A program made the translations under genes and the position numbers. A stretch of 64,000 nt of DNA from Paraburkholderia caffeinilytica (GTDB lineage Bacteria > Pseudomonadota > Gammaproteobacteria > Burkholderiales > Burkholderiaceae). A model generated the notes under the pieces. The model ran no database searches, was not told where the DNA came from, and was given only the letters and a program-made list of their open reading frames with translations. Numbering within the stretch: the stretch's first letter is position 1; every line of letters starts with the position of its first letter. Below, piece by piece: positions 1-10,536 of this stretch. The stretch lies in assembly GCF_003368325.1 (NCBI RefSeq), contig NZ_CP031467.1:2046001-2110000 (forward strand). The letters are read 5' to 3'.

Positions 1-61
1 GTCGCTTGTGTCCGCAAACGGCTAACATCACACACCGAATCAGCCTAACGAGGAGTTTCGC

Positions 62-1192
62 ATGGCGCGAAAGGTGCGATTGATGCAAAGCCGGACCGAA
101 ATCAGGCGAACCCAAACGTGGCAGCAGGCTTGCACGCTCTTGCTGGCTGGCGCAGCGGTGCTGCTGCCGCTGCGCCAGGCGCAAGCCGCAATGAATTTTT
201 GCGCAGCGCCCGCGCTGCAAACCAGCGAGCGCACGAATGCCGATCCCGGCGTCAAGGCGCTGGTGAGCAATGTGCAGGCACATCTGAACGACCCGCCGCA
301 TGCGGTAGCGAAACTGCATACCGAAGGCACGCTGCCGCACGAGGGCATCCACGATCAGAGCGTCGAGGCAGAGAAGGATCTCGATCTGCTGCGCGACGCG
401 GCGCTCGCCTGGCGCGCAACCAGTGACGACCGTTATCTGAAGCTGGTCGACCGCTTGCTGTATGCATGGGTCACGACTTACCAACCCAGTTTCAATCCGA
501 TCGACGAAACCCATTTCGAAGGCCTGATCCTCGCCTACGACATGACCGCGAGCGCGTTGCCGGTGAAGACGCGCAATGCATCAATGGCGTTCCTGACGAA
601 GCTAGCGAGCGGCTATATCGCGCAGATCGACGCGCAGCCGCGGCCGCTCATGGGTACCTTCAAGAACAACTGGCAAAGCCACCGGATCAAGCTGATCTCG
701 ATGGCCGCGTTCACGCTGGATAACCGCAAGATGATCAACGCGGCGCAGCGCCTGTTCGACGAGCATATCGGCGACAACATCGCGCCCGACGGCTCGACTT
801 TCGATTTCGGCGAGCGCGACGCGCTGCACTATGTCACGTACGACCTGCAGCCGCTCGTGACCGCTGCGCTCGCTGCGCGCCGCCACAACCGCAACTGGTT
901 GCCGGAAAAGGGGGAAAACGGCGCGTCGCTGGCTGCCGCGCTGAATTGGCTCACGCCGTACGCGGACGGCAGCAAAACGCATGAAGAATTCGTGCATTCG
1001 AACGTTCCGTTCGATGCCAAACGCCGTGAGGCCGGTGTGCCCGGTTTTTCAGGTCAATGGGATCCGAAAAACGCGACAGAACTGTTTCACCTGGCGGCGC
1101 GTCTCGACGGACGCTATACGCCGATCGCGCTGCAGCTCGCACCGACGCCGCCCGCGTGGCTGGCCGTGTGCTTACCGCTGCCGGCGCGCTAA
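62..1192 (+). CDS. alginate lyase family (PL5-like) periplasmic protein
   Basis: This 376-residue protein has a basic N-terminus, a hydrophobic stretch (about residues 23-37) and an Ala-Gln-Ala cleavage-like site near residue 42, so it is probably exported. The all-helical body with FKNNWQSHR near residue 202 and a YDLQPL segment resembles AlgL-type polysaccharide lyases (alginate lyase superfamily), which cut uronic-acid polymers by beta-elimination. The ATG at 62 is preceded by GAGGAG at 49-54. No alginate or exopolysaccharide genes are nearby; the next gene, sdaA, starts 28 nt downstream and is metabolically unrelated. The family call is good. The substrate is not established. Confidence 0.75.
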   Translation: MARKVRLMQSRTEIRRTQTWQQACTLLLAGAAVLLPLRQAQAAMNFCAAPALQTSERTNADPGVKALVSNVQAHLNDPPHAVAKLHTEGTLPHEGIHDQSVEAEKDLDLLRDAALAWRATSDDRYLKLVDRLLYAWVTTYQPSFNPIDETHFEGLILAYDMTASALPVKTRNASMAFLTKLASGYIAQIDAQPRPLMGTFKNNWQSHRIKLISMAAFTLDNRKMINAAQRLFDEHIGDNIAPDGSTFDFGERDALHYVTYDLQPLVTAALAARRHNRNWLPEKGENGASLAAALNWLTPYADGSKTHEEFVHSNVPFDAKRREAGVPGFSGQWDPKNATELFHLAARLDGRYTPIALQLAPTPPAWLAVCLPLPAR

Positions 1193-1220
1193 ACTAACTT
1201 TTATCAGCAGGGAGCAGTAA

Positions 1221-2609
<1,389 letters not shown>

Positions 2610-2662
2610 GGGCTCCACCGCCGCCCGTCGCCCCCATCGCAACGCCTGGAGACTCCATCGCA

Positions 2663-4372
2663 ATGCCGCTCGCTTCTGAATCTTCTTCCGCCACCCAAAC
2701 TACTGGCGCGCGTCTCGTCGTCGACGCCTTGCTCACGCATGGTGTCGAACGTGTTTTCTGCGTACCCGGCGAGAGCTTTCTCGCCGTGCTCGATTCGCTG
2801 CACGACGAAACCGACCGCATTCAGACCGTCGTGTGCCGGCACGAAGCGGCAGCGGCGAACATGGCCGAAGCCGTCGGCAAATTGACGGGTCGACCGGGCG
2901 TTGCGATCGTCACGCGCGGACCGGGCGCGACGCATGCATCGATCGGTGTGCATACCGCGTTTCAGGACTCCACGCCAATGATCCTGCTGATCGGCCAATG
3001 CGCGCGCGAGCATCTCGATCGCGAGGCTTTCCAGGAAATCGACTATCGGCGCATGTTCGGCCAGATGGCGAAATGGGTCGCGCAAATCGACGATCCGAAA
3101 CGCATTCCCGAATATCTGAGCCATGCTTTTCACACGGCGACGTCGGGGCGTCCGGGACCGGTTGTGTTGTCGTTGCCGGAAGATGTGTTGAGCGACGCGT
3201 GCGACCTTGTTGCCGGCGCGCCCGCCTACAAGCGCGTGGCGGCGTCGCCGTCCGCAGCGCAGATGGGCGAGTTGCGTCGATTGCTGGAAGGCGCGCAACG
3301 GCCAATGGTCATCGCCGGCGGCAGCGGTTGGACGCCCGCGGCATGCGCCGACCTGCAACGCTTCGTCGAGAATTGGCAATTGCCGATTGGCCTCGCGTTC
3401 CGCTTTCAGGACACGCTCGACAACGAGCATCCGAACTATGCGGGTGATGTCGGCCTCGGTATCAATCCCGCGCTTGCTCAACGTATCCGCGATGCCGACC
3501 TGCTGCTCACGCTTGGACCGCGTTTGGGCGAAGCAACCACCAACGGCTATACGCTGCTCGATATTCCGAAGACAAAGCAAACGCTGGTGCACGTGCATCA
3601 AGGCGCTGAAGAACTCGGACGCGTCTATGCCGCGGATCTTCCAATCGTCTCCGGCATGCCGGAGCTGGCAGCGCAGCTTGCCGCGTTGAAGCCGTCTTCT
3701 GACACGCTCGCATGGAGCGGCACTGCGGAAGAAGCGCATCGCGCGTATCTCGACTGGCGCAAGCCACGCCCGATTCCCGGCGACGTGCAAATGGGCGAAG
3801 TCATCCAGCAGTTGCGCGCGCATCTACCGGAAGACGCGATCCTCACAAACGGTGCGGGCAACTATGCCACGTGGTTGCATCGCCATTTCTCGTACCGGCA
3901 TTTCCGCTCGCAACTCGCGCCGACCAGTGGCGCGATGGGCTATGGGATACCCGCGGCAATTGCGGCAAAGTCGATGTATCCGCAGCGCGCGGTGGTCGCA
4001 TTAGCCGGCGACGGCTGCTTCATGATGTCCGCGCAGGAACTCGCGACGGCGATGCAGTACGACCTGCATGTGATTTTCATCGTCGTGAACAACAGCCATT
4101 TCGGCACGATCCGGATGCATCAGGAACGGCATTATCCGAATCGCGTGCATGGCACCGGTCTCACGAATCCGGATTTTGCGGCGTTCGCGCGGTCGTTCGG
4201 CGCGCATGGCGAGACGGTGGAGCGGACCGAAGATTTTCTGCCGGCGTTGCAGCGTTCGATGGAAGCGAAACGCGCAGCGGTGATCGAGATTCGCATGCCG
4301 CAGGAGGCAAGCACGCCGGGCGCGACGCTGGAGCAGATTCGGCAGCAGGGAAGGAAGCTGCGCGGGGAGTGA
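2663..4372 (+). CDS. thiamine diphosphate-dependent acetolactate synthase-like enzyme
   Basis: The 569-residue protein has the three domains of ThDP decarboxylase-type enzymes: an N-terminal PYR domain with the catalytic Glu in [13 protein letters not shown] (E61), a central domain, and a C-terminal PP domain with the ThDP/Mg motif [11 protein letters not shown] running to VVNNSHFG. It resembles catabolic or orphan acetolactate synthase large subunits; no regulatory small subunit gene is adjacent, so anabolic IlvB is less likely and the exact substrate is open. I chose the ATG at 2663, preceded by GGAGA, over an in-frame start at 2603 that overlaps the end of sdaA and would add a Pro-rich leader. 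Transcription probably ends at the hairpin at 4415-4453. Confidence 0.85.
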   Translation: MPLASESSSATQTTGARLVVDALLTHGVERVFCVPGESFLAVLDSLHDETDRIQTVVCRHEAAAANMAEAVGKLTGRPGVAIVTRGPGATHASIGVHTAFQDSTPMILLIGQCAREHLDREAFQEIDYRRMFGQMAKWVAQIDDPKRIPEYLSHAFHTATSGRPGPVVLSLPEDVLSDACDLVAGAPAYKRVAASPSAAQMGELRRLLEGAQRPMVIAGGSGWTPAACADLQRFVENWQLPIGLAFRFQDTLDNEHPNYAGDVGLGINPALAQRIRDADLLLTLGPRLGEATTNGYTLLDIPKTKQTLVHVHQGAEELGRVYAADLPIVSGMPELAAQLAALKPSSDTLAWSGTAEEAHRAYLDWRKPRPIPGDVQMGEVIQQLRAHLPEDAILTNGAGNYATWLHRHFSYRHFRSQLAPTSGAMGYGIPAAIAAKSMYPQRAVVALAGDGCFMMSAQELATAMQYDLHVIFIVVNNSHFGTIRMHQERHYPNRVHGTGLTNPDFAAFARSFGAHGETVERTEDFLPALQRSMEAKRAAVIEIRMPQEASTPGATLEQIRQQGRKLRGE

Positions 4373-4414
4373 TGACGTTGCGTCGCGACTGCTACACATG
4401 ACGAAGCACCAAAG

Positions 4415-4453
4415 AAAAAGCCCTGCGGTTCAAAACAGCCGCAGGGCTTTTTT
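4415..4453. terminator. bidirectional intrinsic terminator
   Basis: A perfect 9-bp stem (GCCCTGCGG at 4420-4428 and CCGCAGGGC at 4439-4447) is flanked by AAAAA on the left and TTTTTT on the right. It lies between the convergent ThDP-enzyme gene (plus) and the binding-protein gene (minus) and has a T-tract for both strands. Confidence 0.9.
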
Positions 4454-4513
4454 GTGCAACGAGCGCCACGCCAAAACCGCGCGCGACACTCAATTGCTCA
4501 TGCGAGAAACCGC

Positions 4514-5662
4514 TTACTTCCCGCCCACGCTTTGCAGCGTCGTCCACTTGCCGTCGACAACCTTGTACAGCGTGATGCCGCCGTTCTTCAGGTCGCCCTT
4601 GGTGTCGTATGCGAGGTTCGCTGCCGTCACTGCCGGCATCGAGGTCTTCGCGAGCAGCGGCAGGTACTTGGCCGGATCGGTCGAGTTAGCCTTCTTCATG
4701 GCGTCGAACATCGCCATCGCGCCGTCGTAGGCGTACGGCGAGTACGTTTGCACGTCTTCGTTGAAGCGCTTCTTGTACTTCGCGACGTAGTCCTTGCCGC
4801 CCGGCATTTCTTCCAGCGGCAGGCCGGCGAGCGATGCCACCGTGCCGTTCGCCGCGTCGCCCGCGATCTGAATAAAGGTCGGCGTGTGGACCATTTCGCC
4901 GCCCATCAGCGGCGCCTTGATGCCCAGTGCCTTCATCTGCTTGACCATCGGTGCCGCTTGCGAATCCGCGCCGCCGTAATAGATCATGTCCGGGTTGACC
5001 GACTTCAGCTTGGTCAGGATCGACTTGAAGTCGACAGCCTTGTCGTTCGTGTATTCACGATCGACGATCTGGCCGCCCGCAGCCTTCGCCGCCTTTTCGA
5101 ACTGATCAGCCAGACCCTGGCCGTAAGCCGTGCGGTCGTCGACGATCGCGATCTTCTTCACACCGAGGGTCTTCACCGCGAACGTGCCGGCGACCGAACC
5201 TTGCTGCGTGTCGGACGTCATCATGCGGAACGTGGTCTTGAAGCCTTGCTGCGTGTACTCAGGCGCCGTAGCCATGGCGATTTCGGGGATGCCCGCGTTC
5301 GCGTAGATGCGCGAAGCCGGAATCGTCGTGCCCGAGTTGAAGTGGCCGAGCATGCCCTTGATGCCGTCATCCACCAGCTTTTGTGCAACGGTCGTGCCGG
5401 TGCGCGGGTCAGCCTGGTCGTCGGCCGCATCCAGCACGAAGCGAACCGGCTTGCCGCCGATCACCGGCTTGGTCGCGTTCATTTCTTCCACAGCCAGCGT
5501 AATGCCGTTCTGGAAGTCCTTGCCGTAGTGCGCCTGTGCGCCCGTCATCGGACCGGCAAAGCCGATCTTCACGTCTTCGGTCGATTGAGCGTTGGCCGTC
5601 CCCGCCAGCGACATTGCCGCAACCAGCGCTGCGCCTGCCAGCTGTTTCATTTTGTGTTGCAT
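4514..5662 (-). CDS. livK: Liv-type branched-chain amino acid ABC transporter substrate-binding protein
   Basis: The 382-residue protein starts with a lipid-free Sec signal peptide (KQLAGAALVAAMSLAGTANA, then QST) and continues as a type I periplasmic binding fold with VKIGFAGPMTGAQAHYGKD, typical of LivJ/LivK. It should capture leucine, isoleucine or valine, or a related amino acid, in the periplasm. ATG at 5662 follows AAGGAG; a second in-frame Met at 5650 is possible. No permease or ATPase gene is adjacent, so it presumably uses a transporter encoded elsewhere, perhaps one of the two Liv clusters at 33-44 kb. The orphan arrangement is common in Burkholderiaceae. Confidence 0.9.
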   Translation of the reverse strand: MQHKMKQLAGAALVAAMSLAGTANAQSTEDVKIGFAGPMTGAQAHYGKDFQNGITLAVEEMNATKPVIGGKPVRFVLDAADDQADPRTGTTVAQKLVDDGIKGMLGHFNSGTTIPASRIYANAGIPEIAMATAPEYTQQGFKTTFRMMTSDTQQGSVAGTFAVKTLGVKKIAIVDDRTAYGQGLADQFEKAAKAAGGQIVDREYTNDKAVDFKSILTKLKSVNPDMIYYGGADSQAAPMVKQMKALGIKAPLMGGEMVHTPTFIQIAGDAANGTVASLAGLPLEEMPGGKDYVAKYKKRFNEDVQTYSPYAYDGAMAMFDAMKKANSTDPAKYLPLLAKTSMPAVTAANLAYDTKGDLKNGGITLYKVVDGKWTTLQSVGGK

Positions 5663-5750
5663 AGCTTCTCCTTGGTACCAGGTGTGGATGGAGCGGTTTT
5701 CGGGGTCGCCGTACCGCTTCCGTTTTATTGAGCAGATCGATGAGGTTCGC

Positions 5751-8700
5751 TCAACCGATCGTCATCAAATTCGCATTACCGCCTGCTGCTGCCGTGTTCA
5801 CACTGACCGAGCGTTCCGTCAACAGACGTTCGAGCGCGTAGTCCTCGTCGCCGCTTTCCAGCGCGCGAGCCGCGACGCCCTGCACCGAGACGATCGGCCC
5901 TGCACGTTTCGCGACTTCCTTCACCAGCGCCAGCAGTTCGTCGCTATCGCCTTCGAACAGCACGGCGTCGAACGGCGTATCGGCGCTCTTCTTCACGCTT
6001 GCGTAAGACTTCAACGCGGCGGGCAACTGCGACACCAATTGTTCACCCGCCGCGCCTTCGAACAACGCGCGATTTCCCGTAGCCAGCGCCGCGGCGAACT
6101 GCACGCGTGCGCCGCTCGCCGTCGACGCGATGCACAGCACCGTGCCGCGCGCGCCCAGCGTATAGGTGTTGCGCTCGCCAGTCGGCCCAGACAATACCGC
6201 AGTTGCACCCGCCGGCACATGCGACAGATAACCGTCGCAGCGTGCGGCCAGTGCCGGCTGCCGTTCGCCGATCAGCCAGTCGCGCAGCGCCGTCAAGGCA
6301 GCGGACGGAGTGTCGCTGCGATTATCCCCGTTGGAACCGGCTTGCGGCGTATCCGCGATCAACGACTCCGCCAGCGACTTCGGCAACCCTGCCGGACGCG
6401 TGGCCAGCAGACGTTGCAGATACAACGCGCCACCCGCTTTCGGTCCCGTGCCCGACAAACCTTCGCCGCCGAACGGTTGAACCCCCACCACCGCGCCGAT
6501 CACATTGCGGTTCACGTAGATGTTGCCGACATGCGCGCGGCTGATCACGTGCGCGATCGTTTCGTCGATTCGCGTGTGAATGCCGAGCGTCAGGCCGTAG
6601 CCGGTCGTGCGGATCTGTTCGAGCAGCTTGTCCAGCTGGCTGCGGCGGTAACGCACCACATGCAGCACCGGGCCGAACACTTCGCGCTTCAATTCGTCGA
6701 TGCTGTCGAGTTCGATCAGCGTCGGCGGAACAAACGTGCCCGGTGCGCAGCCATCCGGCATCGGCAGTTGCTCGACCTTGCGGCCTTTCTCGCGCATCGC
6801 CGCGACGTGCGCGTCGATGCCGCGCTTCGCGTCGAGGTCGATCACCGGGCCGACGTCGATCGACAGACGGTCCGGATTGCCCACCGACAGTTCGCGCATC
6901 GCGCCCGTCAGCATTTCCAGCGTGCGGTCCGCCACATCTTCCTGCAGACAAAGAACGCGCAATGCGGAACACCGTTGACCGGCGGAATCGAACGACGACT
7001 GCAGCACGTCCGCGACCACCTGCTCAGCGAGCGCCGACGAATCGACGATCATCGCGTTCTGGCCGCCCGTTTCGGCGATCAGCGGAATCGGCTTGCCTTC
7101 GGGGTCGAGGCGGTTCGAGAGCGTCTTGTTGATCAGACGCGCAACTTCGGTCGAACCGGTGAACATCACCGCACGGGTGCGCGGATCGGCCACCAGCGCG
7201 GCGCCGACCGTTTCGCCGTCGCCCGGCAGCAGTTGCACCGCGCCCGCCGGCACGCCGGCTTCGCGCAGGATACGCACGGCCTGCGCGGCGATCAGCGGCG
7301 TTTGTTCGGCCGGCTTCGCGAGCACGGTATTACCTGCCGCCAAAGCCGCGGCCACCTGGCCCATGAAAATCGCCAGCGGGAAATTCCACGGGCTAATACA
7401 GACGACCGGACCGAGCGGGCGATGCGTGTCGTTGGAAAACTCGTTGCGGATCTGCGTCGAGTAGTAGCGCAGGAAGTCGATCGCTTCGCGGATTTCCGCA
7501 ACCGCGTTCGCCAGCGACTTGCCCGCTTCACGCACCACGAGACCCATCAGCGTGTGCATCTGTGCTTCGAGCAGATCGGCGGCACGCGCGAGGCAATCGG
7601 CGCGGGCATCGACCGGCGTCGCTTGCCAGATCGGCGCGGCGGCGACCGCATGGGCCATGGCAGCGCTCACGTGTTCCGACGTCGCTTCGACGACCGTACC
7701 GACGAGGTCGCGATGATCGGCTGGGTTGCGCACATCGCGTGCGACGCCTACGGCGATCTCGTTGTCTTCGAGCATCGGTGTGGCGCGCCACGGATGATGC
7801 GCGCTCGCCAGCAATGCCGACGACAGCGACGCCAACCGATGTTCGTTCGACAGATCGAGGCCCATCGAGTTGAGACGCTCGGCGCCGAACAGATTGCGCG
7901 GCAGCGGGATTTTCGCGTGCGGAGCGCCGAGCGGGACGATCTTCGAGGCTTCGTCGACCGGGTCGGCGATCAGGTCCGGAATCGCGACGTTTTCATCGGC
8001 GATGCGATTCACGAACGACGTGTTCGCGCCGTTCTCCAACAGGCGGCGCACGAGGTAGGCGAGCAGCGTTTCATGGGTGCCGACCGGCGCATACACGCGG
8101 CACGGACGGTTCAGCTTGTCGCGGCCGGTGACTTCCTCATACAGCGGTTCACCCATGCCGTGCAGACATTGGAACTCGTACTGGCCGGGGTAGTAGTTAT
8201 TGCCCGCGAGGTGATAGATCGCCGACAGCGTGTGCGCGTTGTGCGTGGCGAACTGCGGATAAACGGCGTCGGGCGCGCTCAACAACTTCTTGGCACAAGC
8301 GAGGTACGACACGTCCGTGTAGATCTTGCGCGTGTAGACCGGATAGCCTTCGAGGCCGTCCACTTGGGCACGCTTGATTTCGGTATCCCAGTACGCGCCC
8401 TTCACAAGGCGGACCATGATGCGGTGACGGCTGCGGCGCGCCAGATCGACGATGTACTCGATCACGAACGGGCAGCGTTTCTGATACGCCTGCACGACGA
8501 AACCGATGCCGTTCCAGCCGGCCAGTTCCGGGTCGAAGCACAGCGCCTCGAGCAGATCGAGCGAGATTTCGAGGCGGTCGGCTTCTTCAGCGTCGATGTT
8601 CAGGCCGATGTCGTAACGGCGCGCGAGGATCGCCAGCGAGCGCACACGCGGCAGCAGCTCGCTCATCGTGCGCTCCTGCTGCGAACGCGAATAGCGTGCG

Positions 8701-9692
8701 TGCAGTGCCGACAGCTTGATCGAGATGCCCGGGCCTTCGTAGATGCCGCGGCCGCCGGCAGCCTTGCCGATCGCGTGGATCGCCTGTTCGTACGACGCGT
8801 AGTAGCGCTGCGCGTCGGCTTCGGTGGTGGCCGCTTCGCCAAGCATGTCGTACGAGTAGCGGAAGCCGCGTGCTTCGTACTTGCGGCTATTGGCGAGCGC
8901 CTCGGAGATGTTCTCGCCGGTGACGAACTGCTCGCCCATCAGGCGCATCGCCATATCGACGCCCTTGCGGATCAGCGGCTCGCCGCCCTTGCCGATCAGG
9001 CGCGTGAGCGCCGACGACAGACCCGTTTCGCTATTGGTGGTCACCAGCTTGCCGGTGATCATCAAACCCCACGTCGCGGCGTTGACGAACAGCGACGGCG
9101 CCTGGCCGACGTGCGACTTCCAGTCGCCCTTGCTGATCTTGTCGCGGATCAGCGCGTCACGCGTGGCACGGTCTGGAATGCGCAGCAGCGCTTCGGCGAG
9201 GCACATCAGCGCCACGCCTTCCTGGCTCGACAGCGAGAATTCGTGAATCAGCCCTTCAACGCCACCACCCTTGCTCTTGGTGCGCAGCGTTTCGACCAGC
9301 TTGCCGGCCATGGCCTGCACGTCGCCCGCTAGATTGGCCGGCAGACGCGCCTGGCCAAGCAGGAACGGCACGCATTCCGGTTCGGGACGGCGATACGCGG
9401 CGGTGATCGCCGCGCGCAGCACCGATTGCGGTTGCACGTTCTGCGCGAATTCGAGGAACGGATGCGAGGCACCGTCTTCCTCGTGCTCCACGGCGGCGCC
9501 GTCAGCCAGATCGGCCGAGCCGATGTGGCCTGACAATTCCGGCGGCAATTGGCCATGCTCGATTTTTTCGAGGTACGCAAAGATGGCCTGCTTGATCAGC
9601 CAGTGCGGAGTGCGTTCGAGCCGGGTGGCGGCATCTTTCAGCCGGGAACGCAGGAGGTCGTCGACCTTGACGCCAAGGGTGGTGCTAGCCAT
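5751..9692 (-). CDS. putA: trifunctional PutA: RHH repressor, proline dehydrogenase, glutamate semialdehyde dehydrogenase
   Basis: The 1313-residue protein oxidises proline to glutamate in two steps. In order: an N-terminal ribbon-helix-helix DNA-binding segment (about residues 1-47, MASTTLGVKVDDLLRSRLKD), an FAD-binding proline dehydrogenase barrel (about 180-560), and an aldehyde dehydrogenase domain with FTGSTEVA, ETGGQNAMIVD and the catalytic Cys in GQRCSALR, followed by a C-terminal extension typical of long PutA proteins. The start was set at the ATG at 9692 because it gives the canonical RHH N-terminus and has GAAGGAAAC just before it. The RHH domain predicts autoregulation, and a palindrome with two put-type GTTGCA boxes lies about 80-110 bp upstream. 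Confidence 0.96.
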   Translation of the reverse strand: MASTTLGVKVDDLLRSRLKDAATRLERTPHWLIKQAIFAYLEKIEHGQLPPELSGHIGSADLADGAAVEHEEDGASHPFLEFAQNVQPQSVLRAAITAAYRRPEPECVPFLLGQARLPANLAGDVQAMAGKLVETLRTKSKGGGVEGLIHEFSLSSQEGVALMCLAEALLRIPDRATRDALIRDKISKGDWKSHVGQAPSLFVNAATWGLMITGKLVTTNSETGLSSALTRLIGKGGEPLIRKGVDMAMRLMGEQFVTGENISEALANSRKYEARGFRYSYDMLGEAATTEADAQRYYASYEQAIHAIGKAAGGRGIYEGPGISIKLSALHARYSRSQQERTMSELLPRVRSLAILARRYDIGLNIDAEEADRLEISLDLLEALCFDPELAGWNGIGFVVQAYQKRCPFVIEYIVDLARRSRHRIMVRLVKGAYWDTEIKRAQVDGLEGYPVYTRKIYTDVSYLACAKKLLSAPDAVYPQFATHNAHTLSAIYHLAGNNYYPGQYEFQCLHGMGEPLYEEVTGRDKLNRPCRVYAPVGTHETLLAYLVRRLLENGANTSFVNRIADENVAIPDLIADPVDEASKIVPLGAPHAKIPLPRNLFGAERLNSMGLDLSNEHRLASLSSALLASAHHPWRATPMLEDNEIAVGVARDVRNPADHRDLVGTVVEATSEHVSAAMAHAVAAAPIWQATPVDARADCLARAADLLEAQMHTLMGLVVREAGKSLANAVAEIREAIDFLRYYSTQIRNEFSNDTHRPLGPVVCISPWNFPLAIFMGQVAAALAAGNTVLAKPAEQTPLIAAQAVRILREAGVPAGAVQLLPGDGETVGAALVADPRTRAVMFTGSTEVARLINKTLSNRLDPEGKPIPLIAETGGQNAMIVDSSALAEQVVADVLQSSFDSAGQRCSALRVLCLQEDVADRTLEMLTGAMRELSVGNPDRLSIDVGPVIDLDAKRGIDAHVAAMREKGRKVEQLPMPDGCAPGTFVPPTLIELDSIDELKREVFGPVLHVVRYRRSQLDKLLEQIRTTGYGLTLGIHTRIDETIAHVISRAHVGNIYVNRNVIGAVVGVQPFGGEGLSGTGPKAGGALYLQRLLATRPAGLPKSLAESLIADTPQAGSNGDNRSDTPSAALTALRDWLIGERQPALAARCDGYLSHVPAGATAVLSGPTGERNTYTLGARGTVLCIASTASGARVQFAAALATGNRALFEGAAGEQLVSQLPAALKSYASVKKSADTPFDAVLFEGDSDELLALVKEVAKRAGPIVSVQGVAARALESGDEDYALERLLTERSVSVNTAAAGGNANLMTIG

Positions 9693-9767
9693 GTTTCCTT
9701 CTTCGGATACCAGACGAATTCGCTGAGAAAGACTAAAAGTTGGGCGAATCGTACGCCTCCAAATAAA

Positions 9768-9802
9768 AAGGTGCAACCATGCGCCGCGCATGGTTGCACC
9801 TT
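9768..9802 (-). promoter_or_regulatory. 35-bp palindrome, probable PutA operator or putA leader hairpin
   Basis: Arms of 17 nt (9768-9784 and 9786-9802) are perfectly complementary around a single centre base at 9785. Each arm carries GGTTGCACC or its complement, which contains GTTGCA, the core reported for E. coli PutA binding. It sits 76-110 bp upstream of the putA start. Read on the minus strand the hairpin is followed by TTTTTATTT, so it could instead or in addition act as a terminator or attenuator in the leader. Confidence 0.6.
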
Positions 9803-10004
9803 CGTGGAAGCCTTATACGGCGGGGGTTTGCGCCGGATGGCGCCGGGCGCGGCAACGGCGGTTGCGCTCAGTACTTTCCCTGGCGTGATTATTTTCGCTT
9901 TTGCCCTTATCAGATTGCTCTGCGCGCCGTTATACAGAATATGGATGGTCGCGGCCGTTAGGCACGCACATAAAAACGGTACGGGGTTTTAGAGGACTGG
10001 TGAA

Positions 10005-10178
10005 ATGGAAAAGTGGTTGGTGATACTGGGCATCTGGGTTATGTGCGCGACGTGCGCCGTGCTTTTCATCCGCGGCGCGACTCGCGGCCCGGGCAGACGC
10101 GAAGCGGAAGGACGGCAGGCGCGTCCGGCTTCGCGCGCATCGGCTGGCGATGCGCGGGCAGCAGCATTGAACGATTGA
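10005..10178 (+). CDS. small single-span membrane protein (57 aa)
   Basis: A short ORF starts at ATG 10005 with GAGG at 9992-9995 in front. It encodes 57 residues: a short charged start (MEKW), one hydrophobic helix (about residues 4-23, LVILGIWVMCATCAVLFI), then a basic, Arg/Ala-rich tail ending LND. The composition (positive residues after the membrane helix) suggests N-out/C-in topology. I do not recognise a family; similar small predicted membrane proteins occur in Burkholderia. It stands alone between putA and the exporter gene on the other strand. Confidence 0.55.
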   Translation: MEKWLVILGIWVMCATCAVLFIRGATRGPGRREAEGRQARPASRASAGDARAAALND

Positions 10179-10290
10179 GAGGTTAAGCCCAGCGGCTAAT
10201 GATCGACATCAAAACGCCGTTCCTCGACTGACACCGCAAAGTCAGTGCACGCCGCGTGGCTTACGCCTCGCGGCGAGGCAGGCGCACGCG

Positions 10291-10536
10291 TCAGTCCCGT
10301 GGAATGGGGTCGTACTGCGCGCAAGCGTCGTCGGGCGAAACGAGCTGGTCGTGCAGACAGCAAAGCCGGCTATCCGCCACACTTGCGCCAAACCCGGAAC
10401 TGAACACAGCGAGACCCGGAATGCTCTGCTCCAGTGAATGCCGATCCTCGGCGCGATGCCGGCAGCTTGCGCAGCGCGCCGCGCACGCATCGAAGCGTGC
10501 GCGGACCGTGCCGGCGATGCGGACCGCCTCGCTCAT
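10291..10536 (-). CDS. small cysteine-rich hypothetical protein (81 aa)
   Basis: The ATG at 10536 overlaps the TGA of the upstream exporter gene by one base (ATGA arrangement), which suggests translational coupling; a GTG one codon earlier is also possible. The 81 residues include clustered cysteines (CAARCASCRH near residue 18 and LCCLHDQL near 58) that could bind a metal or form disulfides. No signal peptide or membrane segment is visible. I do not recognise the family. The tight overlap with a YeiH-type exporter gene argues that it is real and functionally linked. Confidence 0.55.
   Translation of the reverse strand: MSEAVRIAGTVRARFDACAARCASCRHRAEDRHSLEQSIPGLAVFSSGFGASVADSRLCCLHDQLVSPDDACAQYDPIPRD

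Noticed and set aside
5592..9332. 1246-codon plus-strand ORF opposite putA
   Set aside because: It is the antisense shadow of putA; composition is extremely Arg/Ala/His-rich and there is no family match, while putA is unmistakable.
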